Origin: Chloroflexota bacterium
GTDB taxonomy: Bacteria > Chloroflexota > Anaerolineae > CG2-30-64-16
Assembly (NCBI GenBank): GCA_029555885.1
Contig: JAKPQT010000451.1
Span: 1 to 18,463, forward strand
DNA length: 18,463 nt
Reading direction: 5' to 3'
Position numbers and translations under genes: made by a program. The notes under the pieces were generated by a model. The model did not search any database. It worked only from the letters and a program-made list of their open reading frames with translations, and was not told where the DNA came from. Below, piece after piece: positions 6,249 through 13,194 of this stretch (position 1 is its first letter; the number at the start of each line of letters is the position of its first letter).

Positions 6249-7036
6249 AGGCGGTACGCACGATTATCCTGAAGGAATGGGCCGATATCCGGCGCAACAA
6301 GCTGGTGTTCTCAGTAGTCATCGGCGTGCCGCTGCTGATGGTGTTGATACCTGTCGTCATGCTGTTCATCATGAGCCGTGCGCCGGTGGACTCGCGCGAC
6401 CTCGAAGAGTTGAGCCGCATGTTGCAGAACACGCTCTTCACGGGCATGGACGGCCGTGAGGCGCTCCAGGCCGCGATGGCGAGCAACTTCATGATCCTGT
6501 TCCTCATGATGCCCTTGATGGTGCCCGTCACGATTGCCGCGTACAGCATCGTGGGCGAGAAGATCACGCGCTCGCTGGAGCCGCTGCTGGCGACGCCCGT
6601 CTCGACCGCGCAACTGCTGCTCGGCAAGGGGCTGGCCGCAGCGCTGCCGGGCATCGTGATGACGTGGTTCAGCTATGCAGTGTTCCTGGTGTTTGCCCGG
6701 CTCTTTGCGGTCAGCGACCGGGTGTTCAGCGTGTTCGTCAATCCCATGTGGCTGATCGCGATGTTCGTGCTGTCGCCGCTCCTGACAGTGATGGCCGTGA
6801 ACGTGGGCATCATCGTCAGCAGCCGCACCTCGGACCCGCGCGCGGCCGAGCAGCTCGGCAGCCTGATCATTCTGCCGCTCATGGTGCTGTTCATCGGCGT
6901 GATGGCCGGCTTTATCATGCTCAGCTCTACAACCTTCTGGCTGAGTTCGTTGATTGTTCTGGTGCTCGATGCAGGCCTGCTGTACCTGGGCGTGACCCTG
7001 TTCCAGCGGGAGACCATCCTGACGCGTTGGAAGTAG
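6245..7036 (+). CDS. ABC-2 type transporter permease
   Basis: 263 aa with about six hydrophobic segments: after residue 20, around the LFLMMPLMVPVTIAAYSI span, and then four more. The amphipathic coupling segment EKITRSLEPLLATPVS is diagnostic of ABC-2 permeases such as NatB/YhaP-like proteins. A good Shine-Dalgarno (GGGAGGTG, 6233-6240) lies before the ATG, which overlaps the ATPase stop by 4 bp. It forms the membrane part of an exporter with the preceding ATPase. Its stop codon abuts a degenerate palindromic repeat (7037-7060). Confidence 0.92.
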   Translation: MKAVRTIILKEWADIRRNKLVFSVVIGVPLLMVLIPVVMLFIMSRAPVDSRDLEELSRMLQNTLFTGMDGREALQAAMASNFMILFLMMPLMVPVTIAAYSIVGEKITRSLEPLLATPVSTAQLLLGKGLAAALPGIVMTWFSYAVFLVFARLFAVSDRVFSVFVNPMWLIAMFVLSPLLTVMAVNVGIIVSSRTSDPRAAEQLGSLIILPLMVLFIGVMAGFIMLSSTTFWLSSLIVLVLDAGLLYLGVTLFQRETILTRWK

Positions 7037-7060
7037 CAGGACGGGTTGGCAGCCCATCCC
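7037..7060. repeat. Degenerate copy of the GGACGGGTTG palindrome
   Basis: CAGGACGGGTTGG followed by CAGCCCATCCC: arms pair in about 8 of 10 positions. It starts directly after the permease stop and resembles the perfect element 70 bp downstream. Confidence 0.6.
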
Positions 7061-7106
7061 CCAGGGGTATGATGTCCTCCCGGCGCGCGATGGCTGGCGA
7101 TAACTT

Positions 7107-7133
7107 GTAGGACGGGTTGCCAACCCGTCCTAC
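7107..7133. repeat. Perfect 13-bp palindrome GTAGGACGGGTTG-C-CAACCCGTCCTAC
   Basis: Two 13-bp arms (7107-7119 and 7121-7133) around a single base. This GTAGGACGGGTTG palindrome is a dispersed intergenic element type in many environmental bacterial genomes. It could form a stable hairpin at the 3' end of the surE-ABC transcript; there is no U-tract. Confidence 0.8.
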
Positions 7134-7160
7134 GCTGGCCTGTCCCCCTCCCCCGCGCGG

Positions 7161-7189
7161 TTGCCGCGCGCACCATTTTGGCGTACACT
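7161..7189 (+). promoter_or_regulatory. Probable sigma70-type promoter for the DUF5671 gene
   Basis: TTGCCG (7161-7166), a 17-nt spacer and TACACT (7184-7189). Predicted transcription start is near 7196, leaving a leader of about 46 nt to the ATG at 7242. This also argues against using the upstream in-frame TTG at 7161 as a start codon. Confidence 0.5.
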
Positions 7190-7241
7190 ACCTGCGTGCT
7201 CATCCCGCAGAAGCCATAATCAACATACGGGAGTCATGCCA

Positions 7242-9425
7242 ATGACTGTTCGGCGCTCACTCTATGTAGTGGCCTTCGCCGGGCTGCTGCTCTTCGTGGC
7301 CGGGTTGCTGCTGGCCGTGCGCAGCAGCTCCGGGGGCTGGACCGGCGGAATTGCTCTGGCCGATGTGCCAGCGGCATTGATGGGGAGTATCCCCTGGCTG
7401 GCGTTGGCGCTTGTCGGGGTGATCGTCTTCGGCGTCGCCTGGGGCATGACGAACCGCGGCGCGCGGCCGCTGACGCTGGCAGGCGCGGCCGAACGCGGAT
7501 TGCCGGCGCGCAAGGCGACCCTGTACATGGGCCAACTGCTGCTGCTGGCTGCGGCAGTGGCGTTCGCGGTGCTGATGTTGCGCGGCGCGGCCCTGCAGCT
7601 CTTCGCAGGGCTGGGGTTAGGCCCCGACGAGGCGCCACCCGGCTGGCCCGTCGCGCAGGCCCTGGTCGCGCTTCTGAGCCTGCTGGCCTGGGGCTATCTG
7701 CGCTACGAGACGCTGCGCGACGATGACTTGGGCCGCGAGCAGGGGCCGGCCGTCGGCTGGCGGCGGGCCTACACCTATCTCGCCGCGCTCGGCGGGTTGG
7801 CGCTCAGCGTGGGCGGCATGGGCGAATTCATCCGTTCGGTGATCGCCCTGGGCATCCAGCCGCTCGCGCCGGACGCGCCGTGGCGCGTGCCGATGGCCGG
7901 TGCGGTCGCCGCGCTGGTGGTGGGCGTGCCGCTGGCTGCAATGGCGTGGCGCTGGTCCACCCGCGGCGCCGCGGCGCGGCCCGCGCCGGAGATGAATGCA
8001 TTGAGCCGCGTGCTGCTGCGCTACGCCGCGCTACTGGCCGGCGCGCTCGTCACACTCCTGGCGCTCGGCTACCTCATCCATGACGTGATTCTGCTCATCC
8101 TCGGCCAGCGCGCAGGCCAGTGGTGGGGCCATGCCCTCGCGTATTTCCCGCCCATGCTGGTGCTTTGGCTCACCTTCAGCAGCGGTATCCAGGGGGATCG
8201 GGCGCGCGGCGGCGAAAGCCCGCGCACCGCCCGCATCCGCCGGGTTGTGCGGTACACGATCACCGCGCTGGCGCTGGCTGCGTTCTGGCTCGGCTTGACC
8301 GAAGTCGCGCGGCTCGTGTTGCAGATGGCGCTGGCGCGGCAGGCGGGCAATGTCGAGTTGGATGCAGCCTGGCGGGGGCGTTTCGCGCTCGCGACCGCGC
8401 TGGTGCTGGTCGGCGCCCCGGGCTGGTGGGGTCACTGGTGGCCTTTGCATGTGCGCGCGCGGCTCAACACGCCGGGCGGCCACAACGAGCGTGCATCGGG
8501 CATTCGGCGGGTCTACCTGTTCGCCGTGGTGTTGATCGGCGCGGCCGTGCTGGTGTTCTCGCTTGGGTTCGGCGTCTTCCTGGGCCTGAATCTCGATGGC
8601 GTGACCACCGTGGGTGGCGTGCTGGGCGCGCTGGCGGGTGCAATTGCGGGCGCGGCGATCGCCCTGGTGTGGGCGGCCTCACATGCGCTGGTCTTGCGGG
8701 GAGACGAGCGACTGCTGACGCGCGACGCGGCTGAGGCGGAGCGCCAGCGTGCGTACAAGCCGCCGGTCGTCGCTGCGAGCGTCGTGCCTGCTGCACCGGC
8801 TGTCGCGCAATCGCCGGTTTCCCCGCCCGCGGTCGAGCCCCTTGCGCAGCCCGTCGCGGCGGGTGCGCCCCTCCGCTACCGACGGGAGGACCTGCCCTCC
8901 CTGTTGCCGGCCGCTGCTTCCCTGACGGCTGAAATCGAGAGCATTGCGCCGACTCCCACGGAGTCGGCGTCTGCCGCGGCCGGAGAGCCGGTGCATGCTG
9001 TCGCAGTTGTGGATGGCGCGAACGGTGTGGCAGGTGCGGCCCTGGTCGCCGGGCTGCGCCGCGCGCTGCCCGACCTGGTCATCTGGCCGGTCGGCCTGAA
9101 TGCCGCCGCGCAGGTGGAGATGCTGGCCGCGCTGGGCGACGGCACGCCGCCCGCCGTGCCCGCGACCGCGTTGGGGACTGTTTCGCTCATCCTCGGCCCT
9201 GCCGATATTGTGACGCCCGGCGGCATGGACGGCGAGGTGACGGATGAGATATTCGCGGCCATCAGCGCCAGCCCGGCCACGGTATTCCTGCTGCCGCCGC
9301 GCGATGCACGGCTCCAGTGGATTGCCGTGCCCGAATGGTCGCTGGCACAGTGGGTCGACCATGCCGTCGTGGAGGTGCAGCAGGCGTTCGGCATGCTGCC
9401 GCCTGAGCCAGCGCCCGAGATTTAG
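7242..9425 (+). CDS. DUF5671 multi-span membrane protein with C-terminal DUF3842-like domain
   Basis: 727 aa. The first 500 or so residues form repeated membrane units of the DUF5671 type. Each has paired helices followed by a short Trp/His-bearing loop, for example GAPGWWGHWWPLHVRARLN, then IRRVYLFAVVLIGAAVLVF. A Pro/Ala/Val-rich linker (about residues 507-582) leads to a soluble domain (about 584-717): VHAVAVVDGANGVAGAALV, VIWPVGLNAAAQ, VSLILGPADIVTPGGMDGEVT and ATVFLLPPRD. This is the order and spacing I recall for DUF3842 (VIDGQGGGIG... GTNxxAT... GPIGIxxxNxMxGExTP... IPL). Function unknown for both parts. The ATG at 7242 is chosen because GGGAG (7229-7233) lies 8 nt upstream; the ATG at 7236 is only 2 nt from it. 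Confidence 0.85.
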   Translation: MTVRRSLYVVAFAGLLLFVAGLLLAVRSSSGGWTGGIALADVPAALMGSIPWLALALVGVIVFGVAWGMTNRGARPLTLAGAAERGLPARKATLYMGQLLLLAAAVAFAVLMLRGAALQLFAGLGLGPDEAPPGWPVAQALVALLSLLAWGYLRYETLRDDDLGREQGPAVGWRRAYTYLAALGGLALSVGGMGEFIRSVIALGIQPLAPDAPWRVPMAGAVAALVVGVPLAAMAWRWSTRGAAARPAPEMNALSRVLLRYAALLAGALVTLLALGYLIHDVILLILGQRAGQWWGHALAYFPPMLVLWLTFSSGIQGDRARGGESPRTARIRRVVRYTITALALAAFWLGLTEVARLVLQMALARQAGNVELDAAWRGRFALATALVLVGAPGWWGHWWPLHVRARLNTPGGHNERASGIRRVYLFAVVLIGAAVLVFSLGFGVFLGLNLDGVTTVGGVLGALAGAIAGAAIALVWAASHALVLRGDERLLTRDAAEAERQRAYKPPVVAASVVPAAPAVAQSPVSPPAVEPLAQPVAAGAPLRYRREDLPSLLPAAASLTAEIESIAPTPTESASAAAGEPVHAVAVVDGANGVAGAALVAGLRRALPDLVIWPVGLNAAAQVEMLAALGDGTPPAVPATALGTVSLILGPADIVTPGGMDGEVTDEIFAAISASPATVFLLPPRDARLQWIAVPEWSLAQWVDHAVVEVQQAFGMLPPEPAPEI

Positions 9426-9430
9426 CCACA

Positions 9431-9462
9431 ACCACGGAACACACGGATTACGCGGAGGGATC
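9431..9462 (+). repeat. Short dispersed repeat, copy 2 (related to 1343-1374)
   Basis: ACCACGGAACACACGGATTACGC-type sequence in the 60-bp gap before corA; 26 of 32 positions match the minus strand at 1343-1374. It resembles the ACCACGGATTACACGGATT-type low-complexity intergenic repeats seen in various bacterial genomes. Confidence 0.5.
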
Positions 9463-9475
9463 ATCTTTGCCATCT

Positions 9476-9480
9476 GGAGG
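9476..9480 (+). promoter_or_regulatory. Ribosome binding site of corA
   Basis: GGAGG 5 nt before the GTG at 9486; it supports the GTG start of the CorA-family gene. Confidence 0.7.
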
Positions 9481-9485
9481 CGCGC

Positions 9486-10541
9486 GTGCACACGCTAATT
9501 GTGCTCAAGGGCCGGTCGTTCAAGCACAACCTGCCGCTGACCGATATCAGCGACCTGCTGGCCGCACCCAACACCATCGTATGGCTGGACATCCAGAACC
9601 CCACGGATGCGGATGTGGCGCTGCTGGCGGAGGAGTTCGGCTTCCATCCCCTTGCCATCGAAGATGCCACCCGCTCGCACGAACGCCCGAAGGTGGATGC
9701 CTATCCGTCTGCGGAGTCTCTGGAGGAGGAAGCGCCGGAGGCTGCGGCAGCGCCTGCGTCAGTCGAGGAGCCGGATGAAGCCGTGCCGGCGTCCGGCGGT
9801 TACTACTTCGTCGTCTTCTACGAGGCCGCGTTCGATCCGGCAGAAGATCGGATTGTCACCGAAGCCATTAACCTGTTCATCGGGGCCAACTATCTGGTCA
9901 CGGTTCACCAGGGCGATATCCGCCACGTCAAGGAAACACTGGCGCGTTGGCAGACGCCCAACAGTCCGCTGGGCAACAGTGTGGCCGCGCTCGTCCATGC
10001 GCTGCTTGATTCGATCGTGGATGACTACTTCCCGCTGATGGATCGGGTGGCCGACCGGGTGGAGGACCTGGAGGACGCCATTTTCGTGCATTACGAGGAG
10101 GAGTCCATCCAGACGATGTTTGGCCTGAAGCGGGACCTGTTGAGCCTGCGCCGCGTGGTTGCGCCGGAGCGCGATGTGCTGAATGTGCTGCTGCGCCGCG
10201 AGCTGCCCATCTTCCGCCCGGCCGATCTCGCCTATCTGCAGGATATCTACGACCACCTGGTGCGGGTCACCGACAATATCGACACCTATCGCGACCTGCT
10301 ATCGAGTGCACTGGACAGCTATCTGTCGCTGCAATCCAATAATTTGAATCAGGTCGTCAAAATATTAACGATTGCATCAATAATATTGATGGCGGCCAGC
10401 CTGATCGCCGGCATCTACGGTATGAACTTCGTGCACATGCCCGAACTGCAATGGCGGCTCGGCCACGGCTTTGCCATCCTGCTGATGATCATCGTCACTG
10501 CCGGGCTGGTGATTTACTTCAAGCGCAAGCGCTGGCTGTAG
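9486..10541 (+). CDS. corA: CorA-family Mg2+/Co2+ channel
   Basis: Pentameric inner-membrane divalent-cation channel. 351 aa from a GTG start. Seen: N-terminal cytosolic domain with HPLAIEDATRSHERPKVDAY, a long helical stalk (VHALLDSIVDDYFPLMDRV onwards), two membrane helices at the C-terminus, and the selectivity motif YGMNFVHMPE (GMN at 312-314) between them. The end, YFKRKRWL, is a usual basic tail. Two oddities: an acidic Glu/Ala/Pro-rich insert (about residues 74-105) between DAY and YYFVVFY, absent from typical CorA proteins; and a strongly A/T-rich stretch (10332-10390) encoding the conserved SNNLNQVVKILT segment and first membrane helix. It may be co-transcribed with the DUF5671 gene 60 bp upstream. 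Confidence 0.95.
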   Translation: MHTLIVLKGRSFKHNLPLTDISDLLAAPNTIVWLDIQNPTDADVALLAEEFGFHPLAIEDATRSHERPKVDAYPSAESLEEEAPEAAAAPASVEEPDEAVPASGGYYFVVFYEAAFDPAEDRIVTEAINLFIGANYLVTVHQGDIRHVKETLARWQTPNSPLGNSVAALVHALLDSIVDDYFPLMDRVADRVEDLEDAIFVHYEEESIQTMFGLKRDLLSLRRVVAPERDVLNVLLRRELPIFRPADLAYLQDIYDHLVRVTDNIDTYRDLLSSALDSYLSLQSNNLNQVVKILTIASIILMAASLIAGIYGMNFVHMPELQWRLGHGFAILLMIIVTAGLVIYFKRKRWL

Positions 10542-10574
10542 AACCATTAAGAGCAACCCGCAGCGAATTGGACC

Positions 10575-10592
10575 GCCGAGCACCAGCTCGGC
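10575..10592. terminator. Hairpin between convergent corA and nuclease genes
   Basis: GCCGAGC-ACCA-GCTCGGC: a perfect 7-bp G/C-rich stem with a 4-nt loop in the 52-bp gap, ending directly before the nuclease stop. Its position fits a bidirectional terminator. There is no U-run on either side, so it may need Rho or act only as a 3'-end stabiliser. Confidence 0.55.
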
Positions 10593-10593
10593 A

Positions 10594-13026
10594 TCAGTCT
10601 GGCGACCAGAAGCTTCCCACCGCGCCGCTCACAGCCCCCACCAACGCATCGCTCACCCCGGTCCGCCTGAACGCAAAGCGCACGAACAATGGATCATGGT
10701 CGGAGCTGCGCAGGCTCGTCGTATCGGGCGTCAGCTTCTCCGGGAAGTCCGCATTGATGTGTACCGGCCCGCCTGCGAGATAGTACGCATCGAGGCCAGG
10801 GGTGGCAACGAAGTGATCCAGCACCTCGGCACGGCCGTCATAGATGTAGGTGTAGCGATCCGCCGGCGGGACATAACGTGCAAAGAGGTTGACTTCACCC
10901 CCAAACTGCGCCAGCGTGTCAGATGCCAGCAGGTCGTTGAAATCGCCCAGCGCAACCGCGTTCGGTTCCGCATCCGCCGCGGCCAGCAGCCCGGCCACGA
11001 ATGCCGCCTGCAGGACGCGGCGGGGTGCATTGTCGGCCTCGTCCCCGCGCTTGGACTTGAAGTGATTGACGATGACGCGCACTTCGAGTGCCCGGTCGCC
11101 GCGTGCGTTGCGCACGACCAGGTCGGCCACGTAGGGCGGCCGGTCGAACAGCGGGTAGGTGTCCGCGTCGCAGGGATTCGCGGTTGCGCGCGGCCCGCGG
11201 GCGGCTGTGTAATCCACGCCGTAGTCGGTCGGCGTGCAGGTTTGCGCTGATGCGCTCCGCCGCAGCTCGACGCGTCGAGTATCGTAGAGCAGGCCCACGG
11301 TGATGTCCCGGAAGTCCGCACTCTCGTAGTAGTCATAACGATAGCGCGGCCCCGCGGCCGCCGCCAGCGCAGCCCACACTGCGTCCTTCCCCTCGATCTC
11401 CTGCAGCCCCACAACCGTGCAGCCTTGCAGGTTCTGCCGGATGGCTGCGGCCCGTTTCGCCAGTTGCGCCTGAAACTCGCCCAGGCTCGCCGGCGACCAG
11501 TCGCCCACGTCACCGTCGCCGTCGTCCACTGCGTCGAACAGGTCCAGCACATTGAACGAGCAGATGGCGAATTCGTCCGGGCCGATGGCGCGCTCCGCAG
11601 CCGCGGGATCGGGCAGGTCCGTCACCTTGAGCCGCGTAGGGTCATCGACCAGCAGGACGTACCGGCCAAACTGGAAGGCCAGGATGCCCGTCAGACCGGT
11701 CGCGGTAATCTGATCCAATGTGCCGGCCAGGGGCAGGTCCACGCCTAGCCCGCCCGACAATGCAATGCTGCCCCGGCCTTCAGGCAAGAGAGGCGCCTGC
11801 TCAAGCGCGGCCGACTCCGCAAACACGCGCCGGCCGTAGAACGGGCTGCCCCGGTCCAGCAGGACAATCTCGGGGTCGCCGGCGGGGTAGCGGGAGGCAT
11901 AGCGGTGCGTCGGGCCGATGACCGAACCGTCGAAACTCAGGCTGACCCGCATCCCCTCGAACCGTTCGTAAGTCGCGGCCGGGTCCGCGGCCGGGTCGCC
12001 CGGCGGCGGGATCGGGCCGGGCGCGGGCAGCGGGCAGCGGCCTATCGTCCGGTAGGAGGCAGTCGTGTCATCGGACAGGCCGACAATCTCCGTCTGGCCG
12101 TAGAACTCCTGCACGCGGAAGTCGTGCAGTTCGACGAGCGTGCCCGGCGTGAGGTTGCGCGGGTTCTGCCAGGTCGTGTAGCGAAAGACGAAGATGCCGT
12201 CGGAGGTGGCCGGGTTTGCATCCGCCGCGGGATCCTGCAGGAAGAAGCCGTCCGCAGTCACGCCGGTCACGCAGCCGGCGAGCCGTCCGAAGGTCGTCTC
12301 TGCATCATAGGGTGTGGCTGCGGTTGTGCCCTGAAGTTGCGCAATCGTCACCGCGGGGCGGGCCGCGACACTGCACGGGCCGGGCCGGATATCCGCCTGG
12401 CTGCGCGGCCAGACCTGCGCGCCATCGTAGTCCGCGCTCAGGCCGCTGACGGTGGCCGGGCAGCCGTTCTGCAGACCCGCAGTAGACAGCCCCAGCCGCT
12501 CGGTGAGGTAGATGAGTGTGCCGCCGACGCGGAAGCGCCGTTCGCTCAGGCGGGAGACCGGTCCGCTGAGCTGCACGAGCCGGCCCTCCGTGGCCTCGCC
12601 CACCTGGCTGGGCTGCACAACCTGGGGGACAGGGGGAGCGCCCGTGCCCAGTCGGATGACCTGCGCGGGGTTGCCCGGCACAATCTCACGCAATCCGTGA
12701 TGCTCAGCCAGCCGCCCGCTGACGCAGACCGCGTCGCCCGCGGCCAGCGCTTGTCCCACACCGCGACCGGCATAGACATAAATCCCGCCGCCGGCATCCT
12801 GCAGGGCGAAGGACTGCCGCTCGGTGAACACGCCGGTGGGCACGCTGACGACGCCTTGAACGGTTACTTCCGTGTCGAGCGGCCGGGTGCGCGCCTCGGG
12901 AATCGGGATGGCCCCGGCGCAGGTGTTCTGCGCCGCTGCGGGAGGCTGTATAGGCAGCATGAGCGAGAAGGCGATGACAATCAAGCCAATGATGATCGGG
13001 GCGACGGTGCGCGGGCAGTGGAGCAT
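10594..13026 (-). CDS. Secreted endonuclease/exonuclease/phosphatase-superfamily nuclease (ExeM/NucH-like)
   Basis: 810 aa. N-terminal signal peptide: basic start MLHCPRT, hydrophobic IIIGLIVIAFSLML, likely cleavage after PPAAA (about residue 32). Residues about 40-450 hold beta-rich OB-fold-like modules (TVQGVVSVPTG, SFALQDAGGGIYVY, LQNGCPATVSGL, FFLQDPAADANPATSDGIFV), as in large extracellular nucleases. The C-terminal third is the catalytic domain: SFNVLD (N492), GLQEIEG (E543), NHFKSK (H655), GDFND (D695, N697) and SSDHDP (H777), a full metal-dependent EEP set. Likely degrades extracellular DNA or hydrolyses phosphoesters. The start at 13026 is preferred over 13083: GAGG lies 6 nt upstream and the signal peptide then begins correctly. 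No membrane anchor is seen at the C-terminus. Confidence 0.9.
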   Translation of the reverse strand: MLHCPRTVAPIIIGLIVIAFSLMLPIQPPAAAQNTCAGAIPIPEARTRPLDTEVTVQGVVSVPTGVFTERQSFALQDAGGGIYVYAGRGVGQALAAGDAVCVSGRLAEHHGLREIVPGNPAQVIRLGTGAPPVPQVVQPSQVGEATEGRLVQLSGPVSRLSERRFRVGGTLIYLTERLGLSTAGLQNGCPATVSGLSADYDGAQVWPRSQADIRPGPCSVAARPAVTIAQLQGTTAATPYDAETTFGRLAGCVTGVTADGFFLQDPAADANPATSDGIFVFRYTTWQNPRNLTPGTLVELHDFRVQEFYGQTEIVGLSDDTTASYRTIGRCPLPAPGPIPPPGDPAADPAATYERFEGMRVSLSFDGSVIGPTHRYASRYPAGDPEIVLLDRGSPFYGRRVFAESAALEQAPLLPEGRGSIALSGGLGVDLPLAGTLDQITATGLTGILAFQFGRYVLLVDDPTRLKVTDLPDPAAAERAIGPDEFAICSFNVLDLFDAVDDGDGDVGDWSPASLGEFQAQLAKRAAAIRQNLQGCTVVGLQEIEGKDAVWAALAAAAGPRYRYDYYESADFRDITVGLLYDTRRVELRRSASAQTCTPTDYGVDYTAARGPRATANPCDADTYPLFDRPPYVADLVVRNARGDRALEVRVIVNHFKSKRGDEADNAPRRVLQAAFVAGLLAAADAEPNAVALGDFNDLLASDTLAQFGGEVNLFARYVPPADRYTYIYDGRAEVLDHFVATPGLDAYYLAGGPVHINADFPEKLTPDTTSLRSSDHDPLFVRFAFRRTGVSDALVGAVSGAVGSFWSPD

Positions 13027-13122
13027 GGCTGGCCTCGTGGTGGGTTGCCCTCCCATCAAAGCACAATACCCCGAGAAGCGCAAACGCGACTGTCTGCCTT
13101 TGCCCGTCTACCAGTTACCCTG

Positions 13123-13131
13123 TGATATAAT
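13123..13131 (+). promoter_or_regulatory. Extended -10 promoter for the GH-A-like gene
   Basis: TGA-TATAAT: a perfect -10 hexamer (13126-13131) with the TGn extension, in the 168-bp divergent gap. No good -35 at 16-18 bp, which extended -10 promoters can lack. Predicted start is near 13138, a leader of about 57 nt. No clear promoter for the opposite (nuclease) gene was found. Confidence 0.6.
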
Positions 13132-13184
13132 GCCAACATTATCCGGCTGCCCGTGCATGGCCGCGGCCGGTTCCTGCCATCTCT

Positions 13185-13189
13185 GGAGG
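13185..13189 (+). promoter_or_regulatory. Ribosome binding site deciding the start of the GH-A-like gene
   Basis: GGAGG 5 nt before the ATG at 13195. It favours 13195 over the in-frame ATG at 13156 and the GTG at 13153, which would place this site inside the gene. Confidence 0.7.
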
Positions 13190-13194
13190 CCCTG

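Noticed and set aside
7161..7241. Upstream TTG start for the DUF5671 protein
   Set aside because: It would coincide with the -35 of the predicted promoter and add a non-hydrophobic Arg/Ser-rich leader. The ATG at 7242 has a well-spaced GGGAG.
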